A DNA stretch of 33,054 bases from Labilibaculum manganireducens (lineage in GTDB: Bacteria > Bacteroidota > Bacteroidia > Bacteroidales > Marinifilaceae): the NCBI RefSeq assembly GCF_002843385.1, contig NZ_MVDE01000048.1, forward strand, positions 1 to 33,054. The letters are read 5' to 3'. Made by a program: the position numbers and the translations under genes. Below, piece by piece: positions 15,917 to 24,226 of the stretch (its first letter is position 1; each line of letters begins with the position of its first letter). The notes beneath the pieces are model-generated. The model saw only the letters and a list, made by a program, of their open reading frames with translations. It made no database searches and was not told the origin of the DNA.

Positions 15917-18871
15917 ATGAAATTTGAATATCCAATACCTATAAAAGATCCAAAAGCAAAATTAGGTCAAGCCAATACCCTAGGATTTTACCCTATTGGC
16001 CGTTTGTTTAATTGGCATGGAGGTCTTCATGTAAGTGAAAATAGCAATTCGCCTATTAAGGCCATTGCAGATGGCACCGTAATTGCTTATCGAATGCCCA
16101 ATCTGTATCCTGAAAATACAGCAATAGCCGAAGGCATAAAATATTCCAATGGGTTTGTATTAATTCAACATAAATACAAAAGCCCTAAAAAACGTGAATT
16201 TACTTTTTACTCGCTATACAACCACTTAATGTCACATAGCGAACTCATACAAATGAAGAAGATTCCCGATATTTTTAAGACTCAACAATATAAGGTGAAA
16301 GGGAAACTCGCTTGTAAAGGCAAAGGAATTACTGCTTACAAGAGTATTTCCAAATCTTTTTCAATGATTCTGCCTGTTGGTTCTATTCTTGTTCCCAATA
16401 GCAATACGGATATTTTTGATAGTAAGGACAAGCATTGGGCTAAAAAAACCGAATTTAAAAAGGTGATTTTTACCGATCCCGATTCAGGCATGGTATATTC
16501 CGATTTGTATGTAGATTTAAGCATCGACCAAATAGAAAAACTCACCAACGAGACTTATAAGGTTATTGGCGATAAAGAGGAAGGAAAATGTTGGGATTAT
16601 GAAAATTTGCGAAGTGCCCCCAACTGGAAAGACGATAATAATGTGGTGATGCAAGTTCCTAACAATTCTAAATGCACTATTGTTAAAGAAAATAAAGGAT
16701 ACTACGAAATAAAGACTCTTAACGGTAAAGATCAGAAAGGTTTTATTTATGCTAAGAGTTGTACCAAAGACGGCTTTGTATTAAATTTAGAACAAGATAA
16801 ACTTGATAAAATAATTACCGAAAAAAACTGTAATATCCCTGTAAAAGCAGGTGAAATTATTGGTTTCTCAGGCATGTATGGCTGTATAAAAAACATAAAC
16901 TACCGAACAGCACACATCGAAATATTTACCGATAAAGACCCGTCTGACTTTTTAAAAGGAAAAGAAGGAGATAAAGATGATGTTGCGGACACCAAAAAAT
17001 TTCTAAAATTCACAAAAGGAGGCAAGCTAAGTTTAAAATTTCCGATTAAACTAAGCATGAACGATGAAATAGAAGTTATTGATTTTCCGGAAGGTGAAAA
17101 TGAAAAATATTGCCGAATTAAACTACACAAGCAAATAAGAGATGTAGATTATGACGATTTAGTAGATCATAAAAAGAAAGATGCTACAGGAAAAAGTTAT
17201 TATACTCCTAAAAACTTGACAAATTTAAATGCCATATTTGGAGATAGCTTAAAAGAAAAAAGTGTGGTTCATTTTGAAGAGATGCTTGCTGATGTAGGCA
17301 AGAAAAAACGTAGAAAAATAAGTTTTACGGTTCCGAATGATGAACATATTTATTGGGTTGAAAAACCAACAGACATTAATAAAAAAACAACTAGCCCCAT
17401 TTTACTAAAAGCAGATTTAGCAACTGTTTATTACAGAAAGCCAAAAAATGACCTCATTGAAGTTGAACTAAACGAGGACTATATCGAGGCCGAAAATCAA
17501 TTAAAACCGGTAAAAACAAGCGAGAACACAACTTGGTATCAATTAAAAATAACCGATAGACAAGGTCAGCAAGAAGGCTATATTGAAAGTAAAGATTCTA
17601 CTAAAATATCAGCTCACGATTGGATCGCTTTTGGTTTTAAAACATTTAAAGATCAAAGCGACGATTTTGTATTCGATCCTGATGAAAAAACCGCTCCTAA
17701 ATTTCTGAAAGAAGTTTGGGAACAAATGGATACCAAAAGGTACGAAAATGGCGAATGGGTTAAAGACACTGCAAAAGATGGTAAACTAAGTCGCAGAGAA
17801 TTACTTGGTGGTCTTAACGATTGTTTTGTAAGTGAGAAACTTTCAAAAATGATTTGCTATCACACAAGCGAATGGAGTGTAGATTTTAACAAGTTAAAAG
17901 CCGAAATAGAAACCGATCTCGATAAAAACATTAACAAAGAACAAAAACCAGAAAGAAAAGAGAAATTAAAACAACAAAAAGAAGAATTATTACAAATTAC
18001 CGAAGAGAAAGTAAAAGCTTTAAACTTTTGGAAGGATATAAAAGTTCCAATTCCTAATAAATTATCAGAGATGCCTGCTGATATGATATATGATCCTATT
18101 CGAAACCAATCCCGAAAAAGATATCCTTGGGAGCGAGATTTTGAATATGAGCAAGAAGAAAAGGAAGAGGAAGAATACACGCCATTTCCTACTTCGCCTA
18201 AAGTATATCACTTTCATCCTATTGCTTTTGTGGAGCAGATGAGGAGGATGAATGATCTTACTTCACCACCTTGGATGGACATAGCTCTTACAGAAGCTAA
18301 GAAAGCTAAATATGTAAAAGAAACATTAAGTCCTACATCCGAGATGGCAAACAAGTATCATACATATGTTGGTTTACCTAAAGCTACTGGCTCAACTGCT
18401 TGGTGTTCTTCTTTTGTCAGTTGGTGCTTAGGTGAAGCTGATCAAAAAAACTCAAAATCAGCAGGCTCACAAAGTGTATTGTGGAACGAAGGTAAATTAT
18501 TTAAACGTATTAAAGAGCCTGTTTATGGTTGTATAGTTTTGATGACTAATTATGTGAAAAGTACAGGAAAATCCAATTCCCATGGACATGTAACTTTTTT
18601 ATACGGAGTTGATGATAATGGTGATTTAATTTGTTTGGGAGGTAATCAAGGAAATAGACTTAAGTATTCTAGATATTATTTTAATAAAGCAAACAGTACT
18701 TTCACTCAGAAAGGTGTAAAAGTGGAGCAAAGGTTTAATGGATATTTTTTACCTGTAGATTTCCCTGCTTCTAATAGCAAACAACCTGAGATTGTGGACA
18801 TCAAAAAGTTAAATAATGAATTAGCTGGAAAAGCTGTAAAATCAAACGTTAAAAATGAAAAAACTACTTAA
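15917..18871 (+). CDS. Modular effector: M23-like carrier, linker, CHAP-like amidase tip
   Basis: 984 residues from ATG at 15917, preceded by GGAG; an in-frame ATG at 15887 would overlap the PAAR gene. Residues about 25-340 look like an M23 (LytM) fold interrupted by SH3-like segments: WHGGLH (His34, His38), YNHL (His103), then GEIIGFSGMYG and TAHIEIF (His333). The usual HxGxD aspartate is His and the first His of HxH is Thr, so activity is doubtful or altered. SH3-like and coiled, lysine/glutamate-rich parts follow to about 715. The linker 725-778 (YDPIRNQSRKRYPW..EEKEEEEY..FHPIAFVEQMRRM) recurs in later cassettes. The tip (785-950) is a TIGR02594/NlpC-P60-like amidase with AWCSSFVSWC (Cys830), GHVTF (His891) and GGNQGN (Asn910). 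Inferred substrate: peptidoglycan. It overlaps the immunity gene by 17 bp. Confidence 0.85.
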   Translation: MKFEYPIPIKDPKAKLGQANTLGFYPIGRLFNWHGGLHVSENSNSPIKAIADGTVIAYRMPNLYPENTAIAEGIKYSNGFVLIQHKYKSPKKREFTFYSLYNHLMSHSELIQMKKIPDIFKTQQYKVKGKLACKGKGITAYKSISKSFSMILPVGSILVPNSNTDIFDSKDKHWAKKTEFKKVIFTDPDSGMVYSDLYVDLSIDQIEKLTNETYKVIGDKEEGKCWDYENLRSAPNWKDDNNVVMQVPNNSKCTIVKENKGYYEIKTLNGKDQKGFIYAKSCTKDGFVLNLEQDKLDKIITEKNCNIPVKAGEIIGFSGMYGCIKNINYRTAHIEIFTDKDPSDFLKGKEGDKDDVADTKKFLKFTKGGKLSLKFPIKLSMNDEIEVIDFPEGENEKYCRIKLHKQIRDVDYDDLVDHKKKDATGKSYYTPKNLTNLNAIFGDSLKEKSVVHFEEMLADVGKKKRRKISFTVPNDEHIYWVEKPTDINKKTTSPILLKADLATVYYRKPKNDLIEVELNEDYIEAENQLKPVKTSENTTWYQLKITDRQGQQEGYIESKDSTKISAHDWIAFGFKTFKDQSDDFVFDPDEKTAPKFLKEVWEQMDTKRYENGEWVKDTAKDGKLSRRELLGGLNDCFVSEKLSKMICYHTSEWSVDFNKLKAEIETDLDKNINKEQKPERKEKLKQQKEELLQITEEKVKALNFWKDIKVPIPNKLSEMPADMIYDPIRNQSRKRYPWERDFEYEQEEKEEEEYTPFPTSPKVYHFHPIAFVEQMRRMNDLTSPPWMDIALTEAKKAKYVKETLSPTSEMANKYHTYVGLPKATGSTAWCSSFVSWCLGEADQKNSKSAGSQSVLWNEGKLFKRIKEPVYGCIVLMTNYVKSTGKSNSHGHVTFLYGVDDNGDLICLGGNQGNRLKYSRYYFNKANSTFTQKGVKVEQRFNGYFLPVDFPASNSKQPEIVDIKKLNNELAGKAVKSNVKNEKTT
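18092..18250 (+). repeat. Cassette linker copy 1
   Basis: Encodes the conserved DPI..SRKRYPW..EEKEEEEYTPFP..YHFHPIAFVEQMRRM segment joining carrier and toxin tip. Near-identical DNA recurs at 19739-19897 and 21643-21801, and its last 26 bases again at 23595-23620. Confidence 0.9.
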
Positions 18872-19349
18872 ACTCTTTGTTTTAGCTTTATTTGTCTTAA
18901 TGGTAAATTGCAAACAAAAACCCAAAACTCAAGATGAACTTCAAGAAATTAATGGTGATACAGCACAAACTGTTACTAAGAGTATTGATGGTGATAAACA
19001 AGAAATGTCACAAAACAATGAACAAACAATTGAGGCGTTTTTAAAAAAGTTACAAACTGCAATCAAAAATAATGATACCAATTATATTGAAAATAATGTT
19101 TTATTTCCATTTGAACATAGGTCAGGCGGGGAATTAGTAGATAATTATAATAGTTACAAGGAAATTCAAGAAAACAGTGAGTTATTCAATACAATTATGA
19201 ATGCTAGTTATGTAGCCGAATGTGATGATGAAATAAATAAAATAAAATATTATTGCATAACTTACTTTGATGATGAAATGGATATAACTTTTTACGCCAT
19301 TAAAAAGAATAATCAATTTAAATTATTAAGAATGGAAACACCTAATTAA
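18855..19349 (+). CDS. Lipoprotein, probable immunity to CHAP tip 1
   Basis: 164 residues. The N-terminus MKKLLKLFVLALFVLMVNC is a signal peptide with a cysteine at the lipidation position (lipobox imperfect), followed by a polar tether. The body (EQTIEAFLKKLQTAIKNND..FPFEHR..) faintly resembles the NTF2/DUF4440-like fold; this is uncertain. It overlaps the effector by 17 bp, as translationally coupled immunity genes do. A periplasm-facing lipoprotein is the right place to block an incoming amidase. No sequence likeness to the other partners is visible. Confidence 0.75.
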   Translation: MKKLLKLFVLALFVLMVNCKQKPKTQDELQEINGDTAQTVTKSIDGDKQEMSQNNEQTIEAFLKKLQTAIKNNDTNYIENNVLFPFEHRSGGELVDNYNSYKEIQENSELFNTIMNASYVAECDDEINKIKYYCITYFDDEMDITFYAIKKNNQFKLLRMETPN

Positions 19350-19367
19350 GATGCAAATCCCCCATCT

Positions 19368-19441
19368 GCCACAAATCTGTGACTTGTGGCTCTAATTAAA
19401 AATATTAAAGCCCAATATTTAATTTAAAAATTTGGGCTTTA
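19368..19441 (+). terminator. Two hairpins ending cassette 1
   Basis: GCCACAA/TTGTGGC (19368-19390), then TAAAGCCCAA/TTGGGCTTTA (19406-19441). The U-tail is weak, so efficiency is uncertain. Confidence 0.6.
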
Positions 19442-19448
19442 TTCTAAA

Positions 19449-19678
19449 ACGTTACTTGGAAATCTTAACGATCCTTTTATAAACCAGAAGCTTTCAAAGA
19501 TGTATGCCACCGCACCAGTATAGGGTTTAGATTAAAGTGCTTTACAATCAGGGATAGAAACGTTACTTGATGAGGGAATTAATAAAGAAGAGAATGCGGA
19601 TAAAAAAATGCATTGAACCAAAAGAAAGATTTGACAATTGCGAATACAAAGCAAAAAGTTGAGGATTTGCAATTTTGA
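19449..19678 (+). pseudogene. Decayed carrier fragment upstream of cassette 2
   Basis: Read from 19449, the frame gives TLLGNLNDPFINQKLSKM, which aligns with ELLGGLNDCFVSEKLSKM of the 984-residue effector. Later parts match IETDLDKNINKE (IETLLDEGINKE here) and the NFWKDIKVPIP region. The frame is broken by TAG and TAA, then by a one-base shift in a seven-A run (19602-19608), and by TGA at 19676-19678 exactly where the effector has a tryptophan codon (TGG). Beyond this stop the homology continues openly into the linker copy and the GH19 tip. So the cassette once belonged to a full carrier and has lost it. Confidence 0.8.
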
Positions 19679-19738
19679 AGACAAGTAAAAGTTCCCATTC
19701 CTAAAGTTTTAGCCGGAATACCTGATGATTGTGTATAC

Positions 19739-19897
19739 GATCCAATTTTAAAAAAATCCCGCAAGCGATATCCTTGGGAGCGAGATTTTGAATATGATCA
19801 AGAAGAAAAGGAAGAGGAAGAATACACGCCATTTCCTATTTCTCCTAAAGTATATCACTTTCATCCTATTGCCTTTGTGGAGCAGATGAGGAGGATG
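19739..19897 (+). repeat. Cassette linker copy 2
   Basis: The same linker as copy 1 (DPILKKSRKRYPW..EEKEEEEYTPFP..YHFHPIAFVEQMRRM), in frame with the GH19 tip but with no start codon before the GTG at 19877. Confidence 0.9.
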
Positions 19898-20683
19898 GGA
19901 GGATGTTTTTGTGATAGGGATTTAACGGAAGAAGAAGTGAAAGGGATTGTTAAAATTATGAGAGATTCCGAAAATATAACCTCTTATGATATATTTACTT
20001 CTTCAAATTGCCCCTTAAGCTCCGATGACAAAAATTATAAGAAGTTGACGGAAGAATTAAACAAGGCAATGAAAAGGTATAATATCAACTCCTGCACAAG
20101 GAAGGCTCACTTCATTGCGCAATGCTATTGGGAGTCAGACAGATTAAAAACTACACTTGAATATTCTAGTGGTAGTTACTTAAATCTAGGACAACATTCG
20201 GATGCAGAAACTAATGGTAATACTATCGATGGTGATGGGCCAAGATATAAAGGTCGTGGATTAATGCAGTTAACTTGGAGGAATAATCAAAAGAGCTATT
20301 TTGATTATTTATTGGGTGAGGATGAAAACATAAAAGGAAAAACTAATATAGATCAGTTAATGGATAGGTCGAATATTTATGAAGAAAAATACATTTCAAA
20401 TGGTGTGACAACTATTTGTAATGTTGATTATGCTGGTTTGATTGCAAATGAATTGTATTACTCCATTGATTCTGCAGGTTGGTTTTGGAATGTGCATAGA
20501 AAGTATAAAAGTAAAAATTTGAACTATTATGCTGATTTTGGAGAAAAATATGCTAATCGAATTTCTAGATTAGTAAATGGAGGAGGAAATGGTTTGAGCG
20601 AAAGAAAAGAATATCTTAAGAAACTATATGAGAAAGTGTTTAATTTAGAAAAATGTATTAGCTATGACAAAAATAATCAATAG
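19877..20683 (+). CDS. Orphan toxin tip: GH19 lysozyme/chitinase-like
   Basis: 268 residues counted from GTG at 19877. The frame is open from 19679 and encodes the linker, but it offers no earlier ATG, GTG or TTG, so this is best seen as a headless cassette. The GH19 fold is clear: KAHFIAQCYWESDRLKTTLE (Glu86 as catalytic acid, Glu95 as candidate second), RYKGRGLMQLTWRNN (124-138), SAGWFWNVH (199-207) and ISRLVNGGGNGLSERKEYL (229-247). Bacterial GH19 enzymes cut chitin or, in phage and toxin contexts, the glycan strand of peptidoglycan; the second fits here. The next gene overlaps by 20 bp and is the presumed immunity partner. Confidence 0.85.
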   Translation: MEQMRRMGGCFCDRDLTEEEVKGIVKIMRDSENITSYDIFTSSNCPLSSDDKNYKKLTEELNKAMKRYNINSCTRKAHFIAQCYWESDRLKTTLEYSSGSYLNLGQHSDAETNGNTIDGDGPRYKGRGLMQLTWRNNQKSYFDYLLGEDENIKGKTNIDQLMDRSNIYEEKYISNGVTTICNVDYAGLIANELYYSIDSAGWFWNVHRKYKSKNLNYYADFGEKYANRISRLVNGGGNGLSERKEYLKKLYEKVFNLEKCISYDKNNQ

Positions 20684-21542
20684 AATTTCACTTGTTATTT
20701 TTATATGTACCTCAGTAGTGTGTTATGCTAATGGAAGTTGTATCAGGAATAATACAAGAAGTTTATCTTCGGATTCTGCTATAGAACAAAAGGATACGGT
20801 TTACATACAATCTTCTGGGGATTTAGTTATTTGTTCAGGCCAAATAACTAATAGAGTTAAATTACCTGAGGTAATAGGTTATGAGGATTTCAATATTTAT
20901 AGAAACGAATGTAAACAAATAGTCATTAAATATTCTTCGTCCAACCATGTGTCACTCATTTTTATGTTTATTGATCTGGTTAAAGACGATCCATTCTTTG
21001 TAACGCACCTAGTAATGGTTTCTCCATGCCAAACATGTGACCCATTTACGATAAAAACATATGAGATGCCTCTTAATATTGCTTTAGATAATGAAGATAA
21101 ATCTGACTTTTTTGAAGATTTGATAGATGAACAATTATTATCGAATCAAATATTAAGTAGAAAATTAGTTGAAAGCATAAAATTAAATGAGCTACTCAAT
21201 TATTCATCTAACATCCAGGAGTTTGAGTATTCTATAAGTGTCGAATTACTTGAAGGAGTAATAAATGAACAACCAATTTTAAACTCAAACGTGGTTAAAT
21301 ATAACGATTTGGCTTTTGATTTAGCACGTGGTAAGGCTTTTGAACAATCATCTTTTTTACTGGAAAGGATTATTGCAAAATTTCCTAATCGTACAGTAGC
21401 CTACATTAATCTTGGCGATGCCTATTGGGGATTAAAAGAAAAAGATAATGCTAAACAAGCCTATCAAAAATACATCGAACTAATGAAAGCCTCGAGTAAG
21501 GAGAGCAAAATACCAGAACGAGTTTTTGAGCGGGTAAAATAG
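20664..21542 (+). CDS. Exported TPR protein, probable immunity to GH19 tip
   Basis: 292 residues. An N-terminal hydrophobic signal (about 8-22) precedes YANGSC; the cysteine at 26 lacks a good lipobox, so Sec export rather than lipidation is likelier. The middle (about 35-215) is unrecognised. The C-terminal ~65 residues hold two TPR-like helical hairpins (FLLERIIAKFPNRTVAYINLGDAYWGLKEKDNAKQAYQKYIEL). It starts inside the toxin gene (20-bp overlap) and ends at a terminator, so the pair forms one cassette. Immunity is inferred from position and export. Confidence 0.7.
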   Translation: MTKIINRISLVIFICTSVVCYANGSCIRNNTRSLSSDSAIEQKDTVYIQSSGDLVICSGQITNRVKLPEVIGYEDFNIYRNECKQIVIKYSSSNHVSLIFMFIDLVKDDPFFVTHLVMVSPCQTCDPFTIKTYEMPLNIALDNEDKSDFFEDLIDEQLLSNQILSRKLVESIKLNELLNYSSNIQEFEYSISVELLEGVINEQPILNSNVVKYNDLAFDLARGKAFEQSSFLLERIIAKFPNRTVAYINLGDAYWGLKEKDNAKQAYQKYIELMKASSKESKIPERVFERVK

Positions 21543-21559
21543 ACTGAAATTAAAGGAAA

Positions 21560-21592
21560 GTCGGGAGCTTAAAATAGTTTCCGGCTTTTTTT
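21560..21592 (+). terminator. Intrinsic terminator ending cassette 2
   Basis: GTCGGGA pairs with TTCCGGC (G-U pairs included) across a 12-nt loop, followed by seven T. The next cassette starts 8 bp later. Confidence 0.8.
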
Positions 21593-21600
21593 AACTTAAA

Positions 21601-22590
21601 ATGACCAAAACCTCACCAGAAGTACCTGATGATTGTATATACGATCCTATTCTAAATCAATCTCGAAAAAGATATCCTTGGAAGCGAGATTTTGAATATG
21701 ATCAAGAAGAAAAGGAAGAGGAAGAATACACGCCATTTCCTATATCAAATAAAGTGTACCATTTTCACCCAGTAGCTTTTGTGGAGCAGATGAGGAGGAT
21801 GAATACTATTTACCGCAAAGGAGATAAAGGTGCCCTTATACTTGAACTAAATTTTCGCTTAGCTGGATTTGGGGGAATGTTACCAACGGAAGAGTTCACA
21901 GAATTAACAGAGAAAGGCGTTAAGCAGTTCCAAGCCGATTATATGAAAATAACGCCTACTGGTGAAGTTGATAGTAAAACGCTTAAGAAAATTGATGAAT
22001 TTAGTGATAAGTATCGCGAAAACATTAATAATTACAAATGTAACTGTGGTATTTGTAGTGGTTTTGGTCAAGGACAGTATAAGGATGAATATAAATCAAC
22101 TTCTAAAATAGAACGACATCATAAATATGAATATCCAGGAATACACCAGTCATTATTATGGGCGGTAAGTGCCTCTCAATACTATTTAAGTGAAAAACTT
22201 GAAGGAGAGTATAAAATAAATTCAATTTGTTCGGGTTATAGATGTCATGAAAATAACAAACAAAAAGGGCGTTCATCAACTAATCACATGGGGAAAGCAG
22301 TCGATCTGCATTTTAATAAAAATGGAACACGAACAAAGGATGTTACGGATATGGATTTGTTAAGAGAAAAAATTTATTGTGAATATGCAGGAGCTCCAAA
22401 AAACAATGGGAATTTTGGCTGGGAAAGAAATAAATTTGGATTAGAATCTAGTTTAGAAGGAGCAAAGACTTGGATTCATATTGATGTTAGAGAATTTAAG
22501 GATATGCTAAAGGATGAATTCTTTATCAAGGCTTCGAATGATAAATATTTTAGCAAAAAAATTAATGAAGTGACCAAAACTAAAAAATAA
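21601..22590 (+). CDS. Orphan toxin tip: peptidoglycan-binding plus M15 peptidase
   Basis: 329 residues. Residues 12-67 are the linker (DPILNQSRKRYPW..FHPVAFVEQMRRM). 71-133 form a PG_binding_1 module (YRKGDKGALILELNFRLAGF..KQFQADY..TGEVDSKTLKKI). A Cys-rich stretch CNCGIC (147-152) follows. The M15 (VanY/DacB-like) zinc peptidase holds SSTNHMGKAVDLHF (His229, Asp235) and WIHIDV (His293), with SGYRCHE (Arg214). Expected action: cutting D-Ala-containing or other peptide bonds of the peptidoglycan stem. Its ATG sits right after the terminator of the previous cassette with no visible ribosome-binding site, so it may be silent. A lipoprotein gene follows 5 bp later. Confidence 0.85.
   Translation: MTKTSPEVPDDCIYDPILNQSRKRYPWKRDFEYDQEEKEEEEYTPFPISNKVYHFHPVAFVEQMRRMNTIYRKGDKGALILELNFRLAGFGGMLPTEEFTELTEKGVKQFQADYMKITPTGEVDSKTLKKIDEFSDKYRENINNYKCNCGICSGFGQGQYKDEYKSTSKIERHHKYEYPGIHQSLLWAVSASQYYLSEKLEGEYKINSICSGYRCHENNKQKGRSSTNHMGKAVDLHFNKNGTRTKDVTDMDLLREKIYCEYAGAPKNNGNFGWERNKFGLESSLEGAKTWIHIDVREFKDMLKDEFFIKASNDKYFSKKINEVTKTKK
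21643..21801 (+). repeat. Cassette linker copy 3
   Basis: Third copy of the linker DNA, closest to copy 2 in its first half (both encode PDDC-V/I-YDPIL upstream) and diverging slightly before the shared 26-bp end. Confidence 0.88.
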
Positions 22591-22595
22591 TTAAT

Positions 22596-23168
22596 ATGAA
22601 AAATATATTAAGTATACGGATTTGTTGTTATTTGTTTACAATTCTATTTTTATTTAGTTGTGTGAAAAATAATAAAAAATCTATTATTGAAAAATGTGAT
22701 AGTATTGCAGTAGAGGAAACGAGTACTAAAACAAATGAAAAAAACACAGATGATGTAATAGTTACAAATAGTATATTTTCAGATAGAAATATATTATCGA
22801 GTGAGGATGCTATTAAAAAATATGATATTAAGGAATATTTTAATAACGGAGGTGATGATGCTTTTATTTCTTTACCAGATTATAAAGAATTTAATGTTGT
22901 CATTCATATTTTATATGGAGATGAGAACACTATGTATTATTTATCCGTAATTAAATCAGGTAGAATTAATTTATCTAAAGCTTTAGATGTCACCAAAAAT
23001 TGGTCTGAACCAGGTGACGAAGGGGATTATAAAAAAAAATATTTTGAAATATCTTCAGATTATTTAATTCGTATCGATACCGAAGAAAAAACGGATGATG
23101 AAATTAAAAAATACACTAATAATTATCGTATTAACAATAATGGTGATTTTTATGAGGTAAAAGAGTAG
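22596..23168 (+). CDS. Lipoprotein, probable immunity to M15 tip
   Basis: 190 residues. The signal peptide MKNILSIRICCYLFTILFLF is followed by SC, a normal lipidation cysteine (LFSC). A polar Ser/Thr/Asn-rich tether runs to about residue 55, then a compact alpha/beta domain without known family (AIKKYDIKEYFNNGGDDAFISL, YYLSVIKSGRINLSK). It directly follows the M15 toxin gene and is closed by a terminator. Its place in the cassette, and export to the side where the toxin would act, are the only support for immunity. Confidence 0.7.
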   Translation: MKNILSIRICCYLFTILFLFSCVKNNKKSIIEKCDSIAVEETSTKTNEKNTDDVIVTNSIFSDRNILSSEDAIKKYDIKEYFNNGGDDAFISLPDYKEFNVVIHILYGDENTMYYLSVIKSGRINLSKALDVTKNWSEPGDEGDYKKKYFEISSDYLIRIDTEEKTDDEIKKYTNNYRINNNGDFYEVKE

Positions 23169-23255
23169 ATTTTTATAACGCACATATACTTGCACTATAT
23201 AATTATCTATCGAACCACAATCTAAGAACCTTTTTCATTTAAGTACAAAAGTCAA

Positions 23256-23287
23256 AGTCACACTTATTATAATTGTGGCTTTTTCTT
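23256..23287 (+). terminator. Intrinsic terminator ending cassette 3
   Basis: AGTCACA pairs with TGTGGCT across an 11-nt loop, followed by TTTTCTT. The possible TTG start of the next frame lies inside its tail. Confidence 0.75.
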
Positions 23288-24215
23288 GTTGTGGAAATCA
23301 AATGTAAAATTTGTAGTAATACATGAAATAAAACAAGAGCGTTTAGATGCTCTAAAAGCAAAAGTGCCCGATTTAGAAATTTGGGAAGGTGTCGAAATTC
23401 GAAAAAGTAGCTACCGAACTAAATTTGTGAATGGTGCCCTTATGAGTTCTCCGATTATTATGGGGGAATATCTAATCTACAAATTAGGAAAATGGGTCTA
23501 CGAGCGAATGGCTTATGGCGATAAAAAGGAAGAAGAAATTCCATTAAGCCCATTCCCTATAGATGACCCAGTGGTTACCCATTTTCACCCTGTGGCTTTT
23601 GTGGAGCAGATGAGGAGGATTACGGAGAGGGAAGCGCCGTGGATGGAGTTTCTTTTTCAGGAATATGCAAAATACAAAGGGATCAATGAAGATCAATCTC
23701 CATTAAAAGAAAGAATTAAAAATCATTACCATATGAGTACAACTTATGCACCTGCGCATAAGGGAACAAGTAATGAATGGAATCATGCTACAGCTTGGTG
23801 TGTTTCTTTTGTAAATTGGTGTTTTAATCAAGTAGATGAATATAAAAATATCAATTCTAAAGGCAATGGTGCGGCTTTTGATTGGACACCTCTTGGGAGT
23901 ACAAAAACTAATATAAAGAAAGGTGTCGATGGTTGGGCTGATGGCGAGGAATGTGAAGCTTTTGTAGGAGCTGTTATAACCCTGAGTTATTCGCATACCG
24001 CTTTTATAACTGGTAAAAACTCAAAACTAAATAAATACGTGTATATTGGTGGAAATCAAGGGTCTGGAAAATCTGGAACACAACAAATAAAATATGGAAC
24101 TGTTAGTATAGGTAAAGAGTTTTCTATTATGAAACCTAAAAAATATAAAATACAATCATTTGACCTTCCTGAAATAGAACAGGATGCTGATGGTAATTAT
24201 AAATCTACCAGATAA
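23286..24215 (+). CDS. Orphan toxin tip: second CHAP-like amidase
   Basis: 309 residues if counted from TTG at 23286; the first ATG in frame is at 23442. The frame is open back to 23226, so the start is unsure. Residues 1-80 (VKFVVIHEIKQERLDALKAK..SSYRTKFVNG) are unlike the other cassettes and look like the end of a different carrier. PFPIDDPVVTHFHPVAFVEQMRRI (90-112) is a shortened linker. The tip (117-300) repeats the fold of the first effector: ATAWCVSFVNWC (Cys172), YSHTAF (His237) and GGNQG (Asn257), i.e. a TIGR02594/NlpC-like amidase. Overall likeness to tip 1 is low outside these motifs, which fits its distinct partner lipoprotein 11 bp downstream. Confidence 0.8.
   Translation: MLWKSNVKFVVIHEIKQERLDALKAKVPDLEIWEGVEIRKSSYRTKFVNGALMSSPIIMGEYLIYKLGKWVYERMAYGDKKEEEIPLSPFPIDDPVVTHFHPVAFVEQMRRITEREAPWMEFLFQEYAKYKGINEDQSPLKERIKNHYHMSTTYAPAHKGTSNEWNHATAWCVSFVNWCFNQVDEYKNINSKGNGAAFDWTPLGSTKTNIKKGVDGWADGEECEAFVGAVITLSYSHTAFITGKNSKLNKYVYIGGNQGSGKSGTQQIKYGTVSIGKEFSIMKPKKYKIQSFDLPEIEQDADGNYKSTR
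23595..23620 (+). repeat. Cassette junction, copy 4
   Basis: Only the last part of the linker is conserved as DNA here. The 26 bases match those at 18224, 19871 and 21775, with a single T/C difference in one copy. Confidence 0.9.
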
Positions 24216-24226
24216 ATTATAGAGTA

